From: Pseudobutyrivibrio xylanivorans DSM 14809
GTDB lineage: Bacteria > Bacillota > Clostridia > Lachnospirales > Lachnospiraceae
DNA length: 64,000 nucleotides
Direction of reading: 5' to 3'
NCBI RefSeq assembly: GCF_900141825.1
Contig: NZ_FQYQ01000003.1
Span: 62,001 to 126,000, forward strand
A program made the position numbers and the translations under genes. A model generated the notes under the pieces. It searched no databases and was not told the origin of the DNA. It saw nothing but the letters and a program-made list of their open reading frames with translations. The stretch's first letter is position 1; each line of letters starts with the position of its first letter. Below, in pieces: positions 1 to 8,048 of this stretch.

Positions 1-523
1 AAACCGGGCCACCTATGGCAAGATAAATAAGCGGAGCTATTATTCCATCTGAAGTGTTCTCGGCAACAGTCTCCACTGCCGCTTTAATAACTCCCTTTTC
101 ATCAAGACATGCAGTGTCTCTGCCTACTATCATGGAAACTGCCTTACGACCAACATCCAAACCCTGACTTTTAAGTGCCTTATATACCTTCATACTCTCA
201 ACATAAAGACTTTTTGTAGCAATACACTGGTACGTAATTACGGTTTCGATTATAACTCCCAATATTGAATTCAAAGTGTAAGCTACGTGAAGAATAGCAA
301 AACATATCCCGGCTGAAATCGTAATTACGATAATTACCATTATCAGTCCATATCTTCTCTTAAGTTTATTAGTCTTTTCTGGTTCCAGTATCCTCTCAGC
401 TTTATTCAAAAAGAACTCAGTAAGATAGCTTATAAGATTACCGATCCAGCGAACAGGATGTGGAAACCCTATAGGATCACCTACGAAAAGATCTAGGATA
501 AAGCCCGCTAAAAATGCCGTCAT
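1..523 (-). CDS. cbiB: Adenosylcobinamide-phosphate synthase CbiB, 3' end beyond the window
   Basis: Integral membrane enzyme that attaches aminopropanol (phosphate) to adenosylcobyric acid to make adenosylcobinamide (phosphate). The translation begins MTAFLAGFILDLFVGDP and contains the family hallmarks PHPVRWIG, VGRDT and AAVETVAENTSDG; it then runs off the left edge at about residue 174 of the roughly 310 usual. A hydrophobic helix follows the first KR-rich loop. The ATG at 523 lies inside the 3' end of cobC (47-nt overlap), so the two are probably translationally coupled; a TTG four codons upstream is an alternative start. No strong Shine-Dalgarno sequence is visible. It is the last gene of the cobalamin operon seen here. 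Identity is secure; the exact start is less so. Confidence 0.9.
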   Translation of the reverse strand, partial: MTAFLAGFILDLFVGDPIGFPHPVRWIGNLISYLTEFFLNKAERILEPEKTNKLKRRYGLIMVIIVITISAGICFAILHVAYTLNSILGVIIETVITYQCIATKSLYVESMKVYKALKSQGLDVGRKAVSMIVGRDTACLDEKGVIKAAVETVAENTSDGIIAPLIYLAIGGPV

Positions 524-1052
524 GTGATAAATCAATTGAATATCCCTCGCAGTTCTCTACATGATATGAATAGTATTCTCCCCCAAAGATATGACTTAGA
601 ATCCCCATGATAGTTCCTCCATGGGCAATCACGGAAATATTATAATAATCCTTACTAATCTCCAATAGCTTATCAAATCCTATTAAAGCTCTGGCAGTGG
701 CCTCCTGTTTACTCTCTCCACCAGGAAATTGTAAATCTCCACCACTGTCTATCCATAACTGATAATCTGGATTTGATGATAGCTCTTTATAATTCTTCCC
801 CTCAAAATCACCAAAATTCGTCTCTTTAAGCTCATCAATGATAATAGGCTCAAGGGCTGGATAAATAATCTTGGCAGTTTTTATACAACGAATCAAAGGA
901 CTTGAAAAAACAATATCTGCCTCAGGATAATTCCTTTCCATAATTTCCTTCTCACCTTCTAAGGTAAGCCCTTCATCAGTGATTCCAATATAACAGTTGG
1001 TAAGATTTCCAGCTGTTTTTCCATGACGAATAAAAGTAATTGTTCTATCCAT
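477..1052 (-). CDS. cobC: Alpha-ribazole phosphatase CobC (histidine phosphatase superfamily)
   Basis: 191-residue histidine phosphatase. The N-terminal FIRHGKT carries the phospho-accepting His and RHG signature; IVFSSPLIRC, FGDFEGKNYKEL and VIAHGGTIMG supply the remaining catalytic Arg, Glu and second His. In cobalamin synthesis this family removes the 5'-phosphate of alpha-ribazole phosphate or of adenosylcobalamin phosphate. Placement between a cobU-like gene (1 nt gap) and cbiB (overlap) supports CobC over a generic phosphoglycerate mutase-like phosphatase. Length is normal for the family. The protein has no signal peptide and should be cytoplasmic. Confidence 0.9.
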   Translation of the reverse strand: MDRTITFIRHGKTAGNLTNCYIGITDEGLTLEGEKEIMERNYPEADIVFSSPLIRCIKTAKIIYPALEPIIIDELKETNFGDFEGKNYKELSSNPDYQLWIDSGGDLQFPGGESKQEATARALIGFDKLLEISKDYYNISVIAHGGTIMGILSHIFGGEYYSYHVENCEGYSIDLSHDGIFSGLYPRSFRR

Positions 1053-1385
1053 TTATTTTATCCTTTGTCCAATTCCGCAAACCACACGGTAAACCTCTGT
1101 TGCATCTTTGGCAAGTTCAATCATGATACGACCACAAATCTCTCTCCAGGTCCTGTCATTCTCATCTAAAGGAACGATTCCATTTCCTATCTCATCCGAA
1201 ATAATTACCCATTCTCCATCATTAACAACCTCTCTTATTTCCGCAAGGATTTCGCTATTGTTCTTCCCCTCTGAAATACGCTTTTTTACAAAAAGATGAA
1301 GTTGATTAAAATACTTGGCCTCAGGGAACTCATTTCTTGCAAATTCAGTCTTGCCCTGATAACTTCCACCAACAATTAAAATCAT
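1053..1385 (-). CDS. Short CobU-like P-loop protein (second CobU paralogue)
   Basis: 110-residue relative of adenosylcobinamide kinase/guanylyltransferase, about 60 residues shorter than CobU. It keeps the P-loop GGSYQGKT (residues 6-13), the motif DEIGNGIVP (64-72), Arg78 and the GxRxxxELA-like helix that follow in normal CobU, and the CGIGQRIK C-terminus. It lacks the central segment with the GMP-accepting His. The full-length CobU 800 bp upstream has the opposite pattern: it has the His but has lost the GxGIVP motif. The two may therefore be subfunctionalised or work as a pair, or this copy could be a kinase-only or NTP-binding regulator. Same strand and operon as cobS (20 nt gap) and cobC (no gap). 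Family assignment is good; catalytic role unknown. Confidence 0.75.
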   Translation of the reverse strand: MILIVGGSYQGKTEFARNEFPEAKYFNQLHLFVKKRISEGKNNSEILAEIREVVNDGEWVIISDEIGNGIVPLDENDRTWREICGRIMIELAKDATEVYRVVCGIGQRIK

Positions 1386-1405
1386 AAATCTACCTCTAAT
1401 TTAAT

Positions 1406-2182
1406 CTAGAAAATCAATGCATTACCCATCACAGATAAAACTGCGACTGCCACTGCCATCAAAGTCTCTGCACTACACACAAACCAGCCTGCCAAATCAC
1501 CTGTAATCCCACCAAATTTAGAATATGCTACATAGATATACCTAATCAGTGCAATGACAAGCGCAGCCAAAGAAACTGTCCAATACCACTGTAACAAATA
1601 TCCAGCTGTGAGCGCGCATAAAATAAACTCAATTGCCAGGAATATAATTACCACCTTATCTTTAGCATTTTTAGCTGAAGTGCTAAGTATTCCATCATTT
1701 TTTGCTTTCTTTGAGGAAACAACACAAATCCCACTGACACATCTAGCCGCCACAAATGAAAAGCACCATGCCATAACAGCATTGTCATCCATTAGGAATA
1801 AAGCAGAAAAAAGAATTAAGCCAAGGGCAACAAGTCTTATTACCGCAAACGCACCAATATGAGAATCCTTTAATATCTCATGTCTTTTTTCTTTGTCTCC
1901 CCATGAAGCCAACGCATCACTTGTATCCATATAGCCATCAATATGAAATCCACCTGTAATAACAATAGGAATTACAATTGCAATGGCAGAAAACACTATA
2001 TCCCCAATATAAAACATTACTGTAAACTGTCTCCACCAATACACTAAAAATCCAATTATAGCCCCAATAAATGGAAAGAATATCAAGTGATATTCCATAT
2101 CTTCACTATCCCAATTAAATCTAGGCATTGGAATTCTTGAATACATGGAAAAAGCAACCACTATTGATTTAAGTAATTTCAT
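1406..2182 (-). CDS. cobS: Adenosylcobinamide-GDP ribazoletransferase (cobalamin synthase) CobS
   Basis: 258-residue polytopic membrane protein that joins adenosylcobinamide-GDP to alpha-ribazole (phosphate), the last assembly step. Family motifs visible: the N-terminal FSMYSRIPMP segment, FPFIGAIIGF, and the acidic metal/substrate motif GGFHIDGYMDTSDAL followed by the HEILKDSHIGAFA region. Five to six hydrophobic helices follow, including one ending in the GGITGDLAGW motif near the C-terminus. It overlaps cobU by 4 nt, consistent with translational coupling. Confidence 0.95.
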   Translation of the reverse strand: MKLLKSIVVAFSMYSRIPMPRFNWDSEDMEYHLIFFPFIGAIIGFLVYWWRQFTVMFYIGDIVFSAIAIVIPIVITGGFHIDGYMDTSDALASWGDKEKRHEILKDSHIGAFAVIRLVALGLILFSALFLMDDNAVMAWCFSFVAARCVSGICVVSSKKAKNDGILSTSAKNAKDKVVIIFLAIEFILCALTAGYLLQWYWTVSLAALVIALIRYIYVAYSKFGGITGDLAGWFVCSAETLMAVAVAVLSVMGNALIF

Positions 2183-2697
2183 CTTTCTACTCCTATTCCT
2201 ACAACAACTTCCACTGATTTGTCAGCCATTCTGGCGATTTCAGCGTTAATCTTTCCTAACGCTCTGAGATATTCTTTTGTATAATCGTCATATTCAAGGC
2301 CATCCTCAAAAACGTCGTTTGAAACAATTACCAGCTGGGAAACCTTTTCATCAAGCGTCTTTATATCTTTAATAATTTTATCAACCGTATATGACTCGGA
2401 ATTAACTTTGCCATCTCTGAACATCTCGTTGGCTACCAGATTGGACATACACTCCAAGAGAATTATGCAGTCCTCACTGGTTTTTATCGTATTTGCAATA
2501 TCATAAGGCTGCTCAAGGGTAATAAACTCCTTGCCTGCCCTAAGGCTTCTATGCCGTTCAATACGCTCCAGTGACTCGTCATCCTGTGCCTGCATTGTGG
2601 CAAGATAATATCGATTTTTACAATTGGACTGGCAAACATAATCCTCTGCATAAGCAGATTTTCCACTGCTGCTGCCACCATAGATCAATGTAATCAT
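2179..2697 (-). CDS. cobU: Adenosylcobinamide kinase / adenosylcobinamide-phosphate guanylyltransferase CobU
   Basis: 172 residues, normal CobU length. P-loop GGSSSGKS at residues 7-14; the ERHRSLR segment contains His49, matching the GMP-accepting histidine of the family; LLECMSNLVANEMF follows the Walker-B-like strand. The usual downstream NEVGxGIVP motif is degenerate here (SNDVFEDGLEYDDY), and an intact version is found only in the short paralogue at 1053-1385. Phosphorylates adenosylcobinamide and transfers GMP from GTP to it. Overlaps cobS and cobT by 4 nt each in the operon. Confidence 0.9.
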   Translation of the reverse strand: MITLIYGGSSSGKSAYAEDYVCQSNCKNRYYLATMQAQDDESLERIERHRSLRAGKEFITLEQPYDIANTIKTSEDCIILLECMSNLVANEMFRDGKVNSESYTVDKIIKDIKTLDEKVSQLVIVSNDVFEDGLEYDDYTKEYLRALGKINAEIARMADKSVEVVVGIGVER

Positions 2698-3773
2698 TTA
2701 TTAAATCTCTCGTATTGTTCAACCTCTGAATCCTGAAACTTAAGTGCGTTATGAAAAACCTCATCAGTAAGACGAAGCATATGTGCCATCATAACAGCCC
2801 CTGCACCTTCGCCTACTGCCATCTTTCCATCAATAACAGGCTCAATATTGAGCTTGCCTGCGATTTTTCTTGCTACAGGCTCCTTACTGATATGAGATGG
2901 AATGATATAATCCTTAGAATTATCAAGTAATCTGTCCGCCACAAGTGCAGAAACCATACTGAGCATTCCATCAAGAATAATTGGCACCTTATATAACGCA
3001 CCTCCAATAACAATTCCAGTCATTGCCGCAAGCTCAAGTCCACCAAAATTACTACAGATTTCAACTGGGTCTAATCCACTGTATTTTGAAAGTGCCATAG
3101 ATACTACTGCACGTTTTCTGCTGAAGCCCTCATCATCAAGACCAGCACCTCTGCCAGTGACTGCCTCTGCATTTAAATCAAGTAAGTACCCAGCCATAAC
3201 TGAGGCTGATGTAGTATTTCCTATTCCCATTTCGCCAATAAGAATAATATTTTTGCCTTCATCCTGACTATCCTTAACCAAATCCATTCCCACCTGAACG
3301 GCACGTGAAAACTCTTCCACAGACATGGCTGGTTGCTTAAGGAAATTGCAGGTGCCATACTTAACTCTTCGGTTAAGGGTATAAGGAACTTCTTCAGAAT
3401 AATTTATTCCCACATCCACAGACAAGACATCTATACCCAGATATTTAGCCATAACACCAGCAGTAGTAACACCCTTGCCAATATTTGTAGCACAGATTCT
3501 TGTAACATCCTGGCTTGTTTGGCTAACTCCCTCTTCTACTATGCCATGATCACCACAGCACACAATCAGTTTCATATGGGATAAATCAGGTGCTTTGAAT
3601 CCCTGTATTGCTGCAATCTTTGAATATACTGCCTCAAAGGTACCAAAACTTCCAATCGGTTTTGCTACCTTATCCCATTCATTTTGCATCTCCTTTAAGG
3701 CTTCCTTATCAACAGGCTCTACTTTAAGCTTGTTTTCGAGTACGTCGTCAAATAAATATCTAATGTCCCCCAT
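2694..3773 (-). CDS. cobT: Nicotinate-nucleotide--dimethylbenzimidazole phosphoribosyltransferase CobT
   Basis: 359 residues, full length. Makes alpha-ribazole phosphate from a lower-ligand base and nicotinate mononucleotide. Family motifs: the N-terminal NEWDKVAKPIGSFGTFE; CCGDHGIVEEGVSQTSQDVT; GIGNTTSASVMAGY; the TGRGAGLDDEGFSRK motif; and AVGEGAGAVM near the C-terminus with the family's catalytic glutamate region. Its start overlaps the 3' end of cbiA by 14 nt and its end overlaps cobU by 4 nt. Nothing here tells which lower-ligand base is used. Confidence 0.95.
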   Translation of the reverse strand: MGDIRYLFDDVLENKLKVEPVDKEALKEMQNEWDKVAKPIGSFGTFEAVYSKIAAIQGFKAPDLSHMKLIVCCGDHGIVEEGVSQTSQDVTRICATNIGKGVTTAGVMAKYLGIDVLSVDVGINYSEEVPYTLNRRVKYGTCNFLKQPAMSVEEFSRAVQVGMDLVKDSQDEGKNIILIGEMGIGNTTSASVMAGYLLDLNAEAVTGRGAGLDDEGFSRKRAVVSMALSKYSGLDPVEICSNFGGLELAAMTGIVIGGALYKVPIILDGMLSMVSALVADRLLDNSKDYIIPSHISKEPVARKIAGKLNIEPVIDGKMAVGEGAGAVMMAHMLRLTDEVFHNALKFQDSEVEQYERFNK

Positions 3774-5100
3774 AATTTTTCATAACCTCCACAAAATTAT
3801 TTATAAATTCTGGATTGGATGGATAGTAAAGATGTGGAAAACCTATATAACCTCCATTTTTACTATGAATACAATTCCAGCTTTTTCCTCCGAAAGGCTT
3901 TGTAGCAACACAGCAATCTCCATTATTATCTGTATCATAATAATGGAATTCATGGCCTTTTATCTGAAGCTCACCCATATCAACTGTTACATAACCAAAA
4001 CGGACAAGCTTACCTTTCCACTCGACTCTTGCTTTTATTGCACCAACCATATCATATATCTGATTATCTGAATTCTTAATAGAATCTGAAAGATACATAA
4101 AGCCACCACACTCTGCAAGAATTGGCATACCGGAATCGATTGCATTTTTGATTGATGCCTTCATACTTTTATTGGAAGAAAGCTCCTTCATATAGTTTTC
4201 AGGATAACCTCCTCCTAAGAGGATTCCATCTACCCCATCAGGAAGCTGAGCATCTTTGATAGGCGAAAACTCTACTAGCTTTACACCTGCTTCCTTTAAC
4301 ATTTCCAAATTTTCTTTGTAGTAAAAACAAAATGCTTCGTCTCTTGCCACTGCAAGCACCACACCCACATTTACGAATTTGCTAGAACTATCTTCCTTAA
4401 TTATATCTAATTCTGCTGCCTCGGATGCTAATTTTTTTAACTCTTCAAGATTAAGGTTCTCTGTAATAACCTCTGCCAAATCATCTATCTTTTTATTAAT
4501 CTCCGGTACTTCTTCTGGCATTACAAGTCCTAAATATCTGCTTGAAAGCTGCTGATCTTTAATCTCAGGTATGGTTCCAAGATATTTGATACCAAGCTCC
4601 TTTTCTATTATCACCCCGAGAGTATTTCCAAAGGCTACACTGGTCCTATTTAGTATTACAGCCTTAATGAGATGATATTCATCATAATCCAAAAAGCCTT
4701 TAAGCTGAGCGATGATAGAACGACCTGCACCTTTAGCATCAACCACAAGAACAATAGGCACTGAAAGGGCTCTGGCTAAATCATAACTGGAGCCCTGTGT
4801 CTCAACACCCCCAATTCCATCATAGAGACCCATTACTCCCTCAATTACTGCCATGTCACCTGAATATGATTGTACAAAAAGCGACCTTGTAGTGCTGTCA
4901 TCAGTGAAGAATGTATCAAGATTTCCTGATGGGATTCCAAGAACTGTTCTGTGAAACATAGGGTCAATATAGTCTGGACCGCATTTATAGCTACACAAAC
5001 TAAGCCCTGAATTTATCATTGCTCGCAATATTCCGCATGTAATTGTAGTTTTTCCGCTGCCACTTCTAGGTGCAGCTATCATAACTCTTGGATACTCCAT
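3760..5100 (-). CDS. cbiA: Cobyrinate a,c-diamide synthase CbiA
   Basis: ATP- and glutamine-dependent amidation of the a and c side chains of cobyrinic acid. N-terminal dethiobiotin-synthetase-like domain: PRVMIAAPRSGSGKTT P-loop, YKCGPDYIDPMFH, and VMGLYDG. C-terminal type-1 glutaminase-like domain: LLGGGYPENY, then ILAECGGFMYLS with the nucleophilic Cys, and EFHYYD with the catalytic His. I start at the ATG at 5100 (MEYPRV..., 446 residues) because the P-loop then sits at the usual distance from the N-terminus. The longer frame from 5142 would begin inside an inverted repeat and give a non-homologous extension. The Shine-Dalgarno sequence is weak (GAGAG). Confidence 0.93.
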   Translation of the reverse strand: MEYPRVMIAAPRSGSGKTTITCGILRAMINSGLSLCSYKCGPDYIDPMFHRTVLGIPSGNLDTFFTDDSTTRSLFVQSYSGDMAVIEGVMGLYDGIGGVETQGSSYDLARALSVPIVLVVDAKGAGRSIIAQLKGFLDYDEYHLIKAVILNRTSVAFGNTLGVIIEKELGIKYLGTIPEIKDQQLSSRYLGLVMPEEVPEINKKIDDLAEVITENLNLEELKKLASEAAELDIIKEDSSSKFVNVGVVLAVARDEAFCFYYKENLEMLKEAGVKLVEFSPIKDAQLPDGVDGILLGGGYPENYMKELSSNKSMKASIKNAIDSGMPILAECGGFMYLSDSIKNSDNQIYDMVGAIKARVEWKGKLVRFGYVTVDMGELQIKGHEFHYYDTDNNGDCCVATKPFGGKSWNCIHSKNGGYIGFPHLYYPSNPEFINNFVEVMKNYGGH

Positions 5101-5112
5101 AATTATTCTCTC

Positions 5113-5199
5113 GCTAGTTACACTCTCAATCCTAAGAATCACTCCGCTCAGTGTAGAATACTTCGCTTGAGTAATTCTTAGAGATTGATAGCTACTAGC
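5113..5199. repeat. Imperfect inverted repeat between cbiJET and cbiA
   Basis: Two arms of about 31 nt, GCTAGTTAC... on the left and ...GTAGCTACTAGC-like on the right, enclose a loop of about 23 nt. The conserved cores are TCAATC, TAAGAAT and ACTC read inward. Together with flanks it occupies nearly all of the 124-nt gap between cbiA and the fusion gene, in an operon where other genes overlap. No T-run adjoins it in the operon direction, so it is not an obvious intrinsic terminator. It could be a processing/stability hairpin or a short mobile repeat unrelated to the GGCTTCCCC family. Confidence 0.6.
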
Positions 5200-5224
5200 T
5201 ATCCTTAACTTTCTACCAAAAAAA

Positions 5225-7288
5225 CTATATGCTAAACGATACTATGTATACGGGGTTTTGGCCCTGCATTATGCTGTAGTCGCCTGCCTTCTTAGCCTTT
5301 GATATGCTCACCTGAACAACATCTGCATCCTCAATTTCAAATTTCTTTATCACACTGTTGATTTCTGCAATAGTCTCTATGGTCACGGAGTTTATTACGA
5401 TTCGCATATGCGAATTCATTTTCTTCAGTGTCATAAGAATATCTTCTAATCTTCCACCACTTCCACCGATGAAAACATGAGTCGGTGTTGGAAGATTATC
5501 AAGAGCATCTGGTGCAGTTCCTTCTAAAACATAAACATTTTCCAGCATATGTTTTGCTACGTTTTTTCGAATCAGCTGTGTAGCTTCGCTTTTAAGTTCT
5601 ATGGCATACACCTTAATAGATGGATCTAGTCTTCCCATCTCCACAGCAACAGAACCACTGCCACTTCCAATATCATAAACAACAGCATCCTTATGCAGCT
5701 GGAGTTTACAGATAGAAAGCTGCCGAATCTCCTCCTTGGACATAGGAACCTTGTCCCTTATAAAATCATCATCAGAAAGCACTGGTGCAATTACCTTAGG
5801 CTGCCAATTGGCATTTTCAATAATGATTGTGCTAAGTCCATCCAGATTATAGGTGCTGCATTTTTCGGCAGTATACCAACCTAATTTTTCATCAGAATAT
5901 AGATTTGTTCCAATGAATACTCTAAATTTATAACTCTGATTTGTCTCAAGAGAAACGAGAATATCTCCAATATCTCTTATATCCTTACTACCAGATGTGA
6001 TAACAAAGGTATTTTTATTATGCTTCACTGCATCTATAAGCTCCGGTCTCCACCTCTCCTGAGGGATTCCATGAGAACTCATTATCTTCGAATCCTGCCA
6101 GGTAACATTTGCCTTAGCAGCTACTGCATTTATAGATGAGATGCCAGGTAAAATTTTAACGCTGGCATAGCCTGTCTGATTTAATGCTTTGGCAAGATTT
6201 GTGGCACCACTGTAAAATCCCGTATCACCAGAAAATAAAACAACTGCCTTTTTTATTCCAAACTGAATACCATCAGCAATCTCCTGAAGGCAAGGCAAAA
6301 TATCCTTTGCCAGATAATAAGGGTATTTTTTTGCCTGGCTTTCAATGCCAAGGAGCATTCTTGGTGCGCCAAATAAATAATCCGCTTCCTTTACTGCCGA
6401 AACCACCTCTGCAGTAACAGTTCCAAAGCCCATTCCAAAACCAGCTAAAGATACTATGATTTTTTTGTCTTCAGTGATGCTTTCTTTTGTAATCTTATGG
6501 ATATCTAAATCTGGATTTTCAGTAATATTAAATAGCTTAAATATTTCCTCAACCACCTGGTCAAAAGACAAGGCATCTGTTTTTTCTTCTGGTCTTCTAA
6601 TAACAAAGCAGCGCACACCACAGGCGTTTGCAGCTTCTATTCTGCTGGCCTCACCTGATGATTTTCCACTTTCCTTTAAGACACAAATCTGTGCATTAAA
6701 CTCTTTAAAAAAAGCAATGTTCATTCCCTTAGAAAATGGCCCCTGCATTGCCACAATCTGATTTCCCTTTAGGCCTAAATTTTTGCAGATTTCAAGACTC
6801 TCATCATTAGGAATAATTCTGGCTATAATTCTTTCTTTAAGAGATTCATCCTCACAAAAGGCTGATAGCTCCTTGCTTCCTGTGGTGAGAAAAACATTTC
6901 CTGTTGTATTTAAAAGAGCTTTTGCGCATTCTTTAACAGAATCAAAAAAGGTGCAGTTACTATAATCTATCTGCTCCTCTTCCCTGGCTAATCTATAAAA
7001 AGGAACGCTGGTATATTTAAAAAGACTGGTCTCAATCTCCTTTTTTACAATTTCTGCAAAAGGATGAGTAGCATCTACTATGGCATCCGGCTTTTCATCC
7101 TTATAAAATTCTGCCATTTCATCAGCATTCATCCTGCCTGTATGAATCTTAATAAGTGGTGATTCTGCAACAGGCTCCTTGCCATATTCTGTTGCCACAC
7201 AGTAAACAGTAGAAATACCTGCAGCCGCAAGAGTAGCTGCCAAGTTCCTTCCCTCTGTAGTTCCACCAAAAATGATTACCTTTTTCAT
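5225..7288 (-). CDS. cbiJET: Trifunctional fusion: precorrin-6A reductase (CbiJ) + precorrin-6B methyltransferases (CbiE and CbiT)
   Basis: 687 residues containing three cobalamin enzymes in series. Residues 1 to about 255 are CbiJ/CobK-like (N-terminal VIIFGGTTEGRNLA, then VDATHPFAEIV): NADPH reduction of (cobalt-)precorrin-6A. Residues about 274-480 are CbiE, a tetrapyrrole methylase (LAGFGMGFGTVTAE, LFSGDTGFYSG, LPGISSINAVAA). Residues about 500-687 are CbiT, a Rossmann SAM methyltransferase/decarboxylase (VYDIGSGSGSVAVEMG, then FIGGSGG). The two methyltransferase halves correspond to CobL; adding the reductase lets one polypeptide carry precorrin-6A through to precorrin-8. Overlaps cbiH by 4 nt. 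Separate proteins or CbiET-only fusions are more usual. No stop or frameshift between modules. Confidence 0.93.
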   Translation of the reverse strand: MKKVIIFGGTTEGRNLAATLAAAGISTVYCVATEYGKEPVAESPLIKIHTGRMNADEMAEFYKDEKPDAIVDATHPFAEIVKKEIETSLFKYTSVPFYRLAREEEQIDYSNCTFFDSVKECAKALLNTTGNVFLTTGSKELSAFCEDESLKERIIARIIPNDESLEICKNLGLKGNQIVAMQGPFSKGMNIAFFKEFNAQICVLKESGKSSGEASRIEAANACGVRCFVIRRPEEKTDALSFDQVVEEIFKLFNITENPDLDIHKITKESITEDKKIIVSLAGFGMGFGTVTAEVVSAVKEADYLFGAPRMLLGIESQAKKYPYYLAKDILPCLQEIADGIQFGIKKAVVLFSGDTGFYSGATNLAKALNQTGYASVKILPGISSINAVAAKANVTWQDSKIMSSHGIPQERWRPELIDAVKHNKNTFVITSGSKDIRDIGDILVSLETNQSYKFRVFIGTNLYSDEKLGWYTAEKCSTYNLDGLSTIIIENANWQPKVIAPVLSDDDFIRDKVPMSKEEIRQLSICKLQLHKDAVVYDIGSGSGSVAVEMGRLDPSIKVYAIELKSEATQLIRKNVAKHMLENVYVLEGTAPDALDNLPTPTHVFIGGSGGRLEDILMTLKKMNSHMRIVINSVTIETIAEINSVIKKFEIEDADVVQVSISKAKKAGDYSIMQGQNPVYIVSFSI

Positions 7289-8040
7289 ATTTTGTATCCT
7301 CTAGGAGTAACCAGTTTATTATTTATGATTTTAGTTCTGGAGCTTCCAATGAAAACTGTAGTGAACATATTTACCTGAGTATCGCGTAATTCCTTTAATG
7401 TACATACTGTTCCACTGCAGCCTTCTCTTCCAATATTTTCCACATAGCCACAGGCTCTGTCTTCGTCGGCCCCTACTGATAGCATAATATCGCAGGCCTT
7501 TTGTAAATAATCATGTCTTTTATGACTTGAAGGATTGTAAATAGCAATTGCAAAATCCCCTTCAATGGCAGCCTTTAGCCTGCGCTCTATTACCTCCCAA
7601 GGTGTAAGCAAATCACTAAGGCTAATGACACAAAAATCGTGATTAATTGGTGATCCTAAAACGGCTGCTCCAGAAATAGCTGCTGTAACTCCTGGAATAA
7701 TAGAAATGCTATTTTCGGTTATTTCAGAATTCATATTTGCGTATTCTGGAAGAAGCTCATACATAGGAGCTGCCATACCATAAACACCAGCATCTCCGCT
7801 GCAGATAAATGCAACATTTTTTCCTACTATAGCAAAATCATAGCAGGCTCTGCATCTTTCAATTTCTTTTCTCATTGGAGTTGTGAAAAACTCCTTCTCT
7901 GGAAAAAGTTCTTTTACTAAGTCGATATACACTGTGTAACCAACAATAACATCTGCCTGCTCCATTGCAGAGTAAGCCTCGTCAGTCATCATTGATTTAT
8001 CTCCAGGTCCCATTCCAACAATATAAATATGTCCTGCCAT
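7285..8040 (-). CDS. cbiH: Precorrin-3B C17-methyltransferase CbiH (ring-contraction enzyme)
   Basis: 251 residues from the chosen start. Tetrapyrrole methylase fold: N-terminal IYIVGMGPGDK glycine-rich SAM loop, FICSGDAGVYGMA, SIIPGVTAAISGAA, FAIAIYNPSSHKR, and the GCSGTVCTLKEL segment with FTTVFIGSS near the C-terminus. Makes (cobalt-)precorrin-4 with ring contraction. The ATG at 8040 is preceded by a clear AGGAGA six to seven nt away and starts the canonical MAGHIYIVG; a frame five codons longer has no such support. It is 8 nt downstream of cbiG. Confidence 0.95.
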   Translation of the reverse strand: MAGHIYIVGMGPGDKSMMTDEAYSAMEQADVIVGYTVYIDLVKELFPEKEFFTTPMRKEIERCRACYDFAIVGKNVAFICSGDAGVYGMAAPMYELLPEYANMNSEITENSISIIPGVTAAISGAAVLGSPINHDFCVISLSDLLTPWEVIERRLKAAIEGDFAIAIYNPSSHKRHDYLQKACDIMLSVGADEDRACGYVENIGREGCSGTVCTLKELRDTQVNMFTTVFIGSSRTKIINNKLVTPRGYKI

Positions 8041-8048
8041 ACTTTCTC

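Noticed and set aside
5101-5142. Longer CbiA N-terminus from the ATG at 5142
   Set aside because: It starts inside the inverted repeat, has no ribosome binding site and adds non-homologous residues before the P-loop region.
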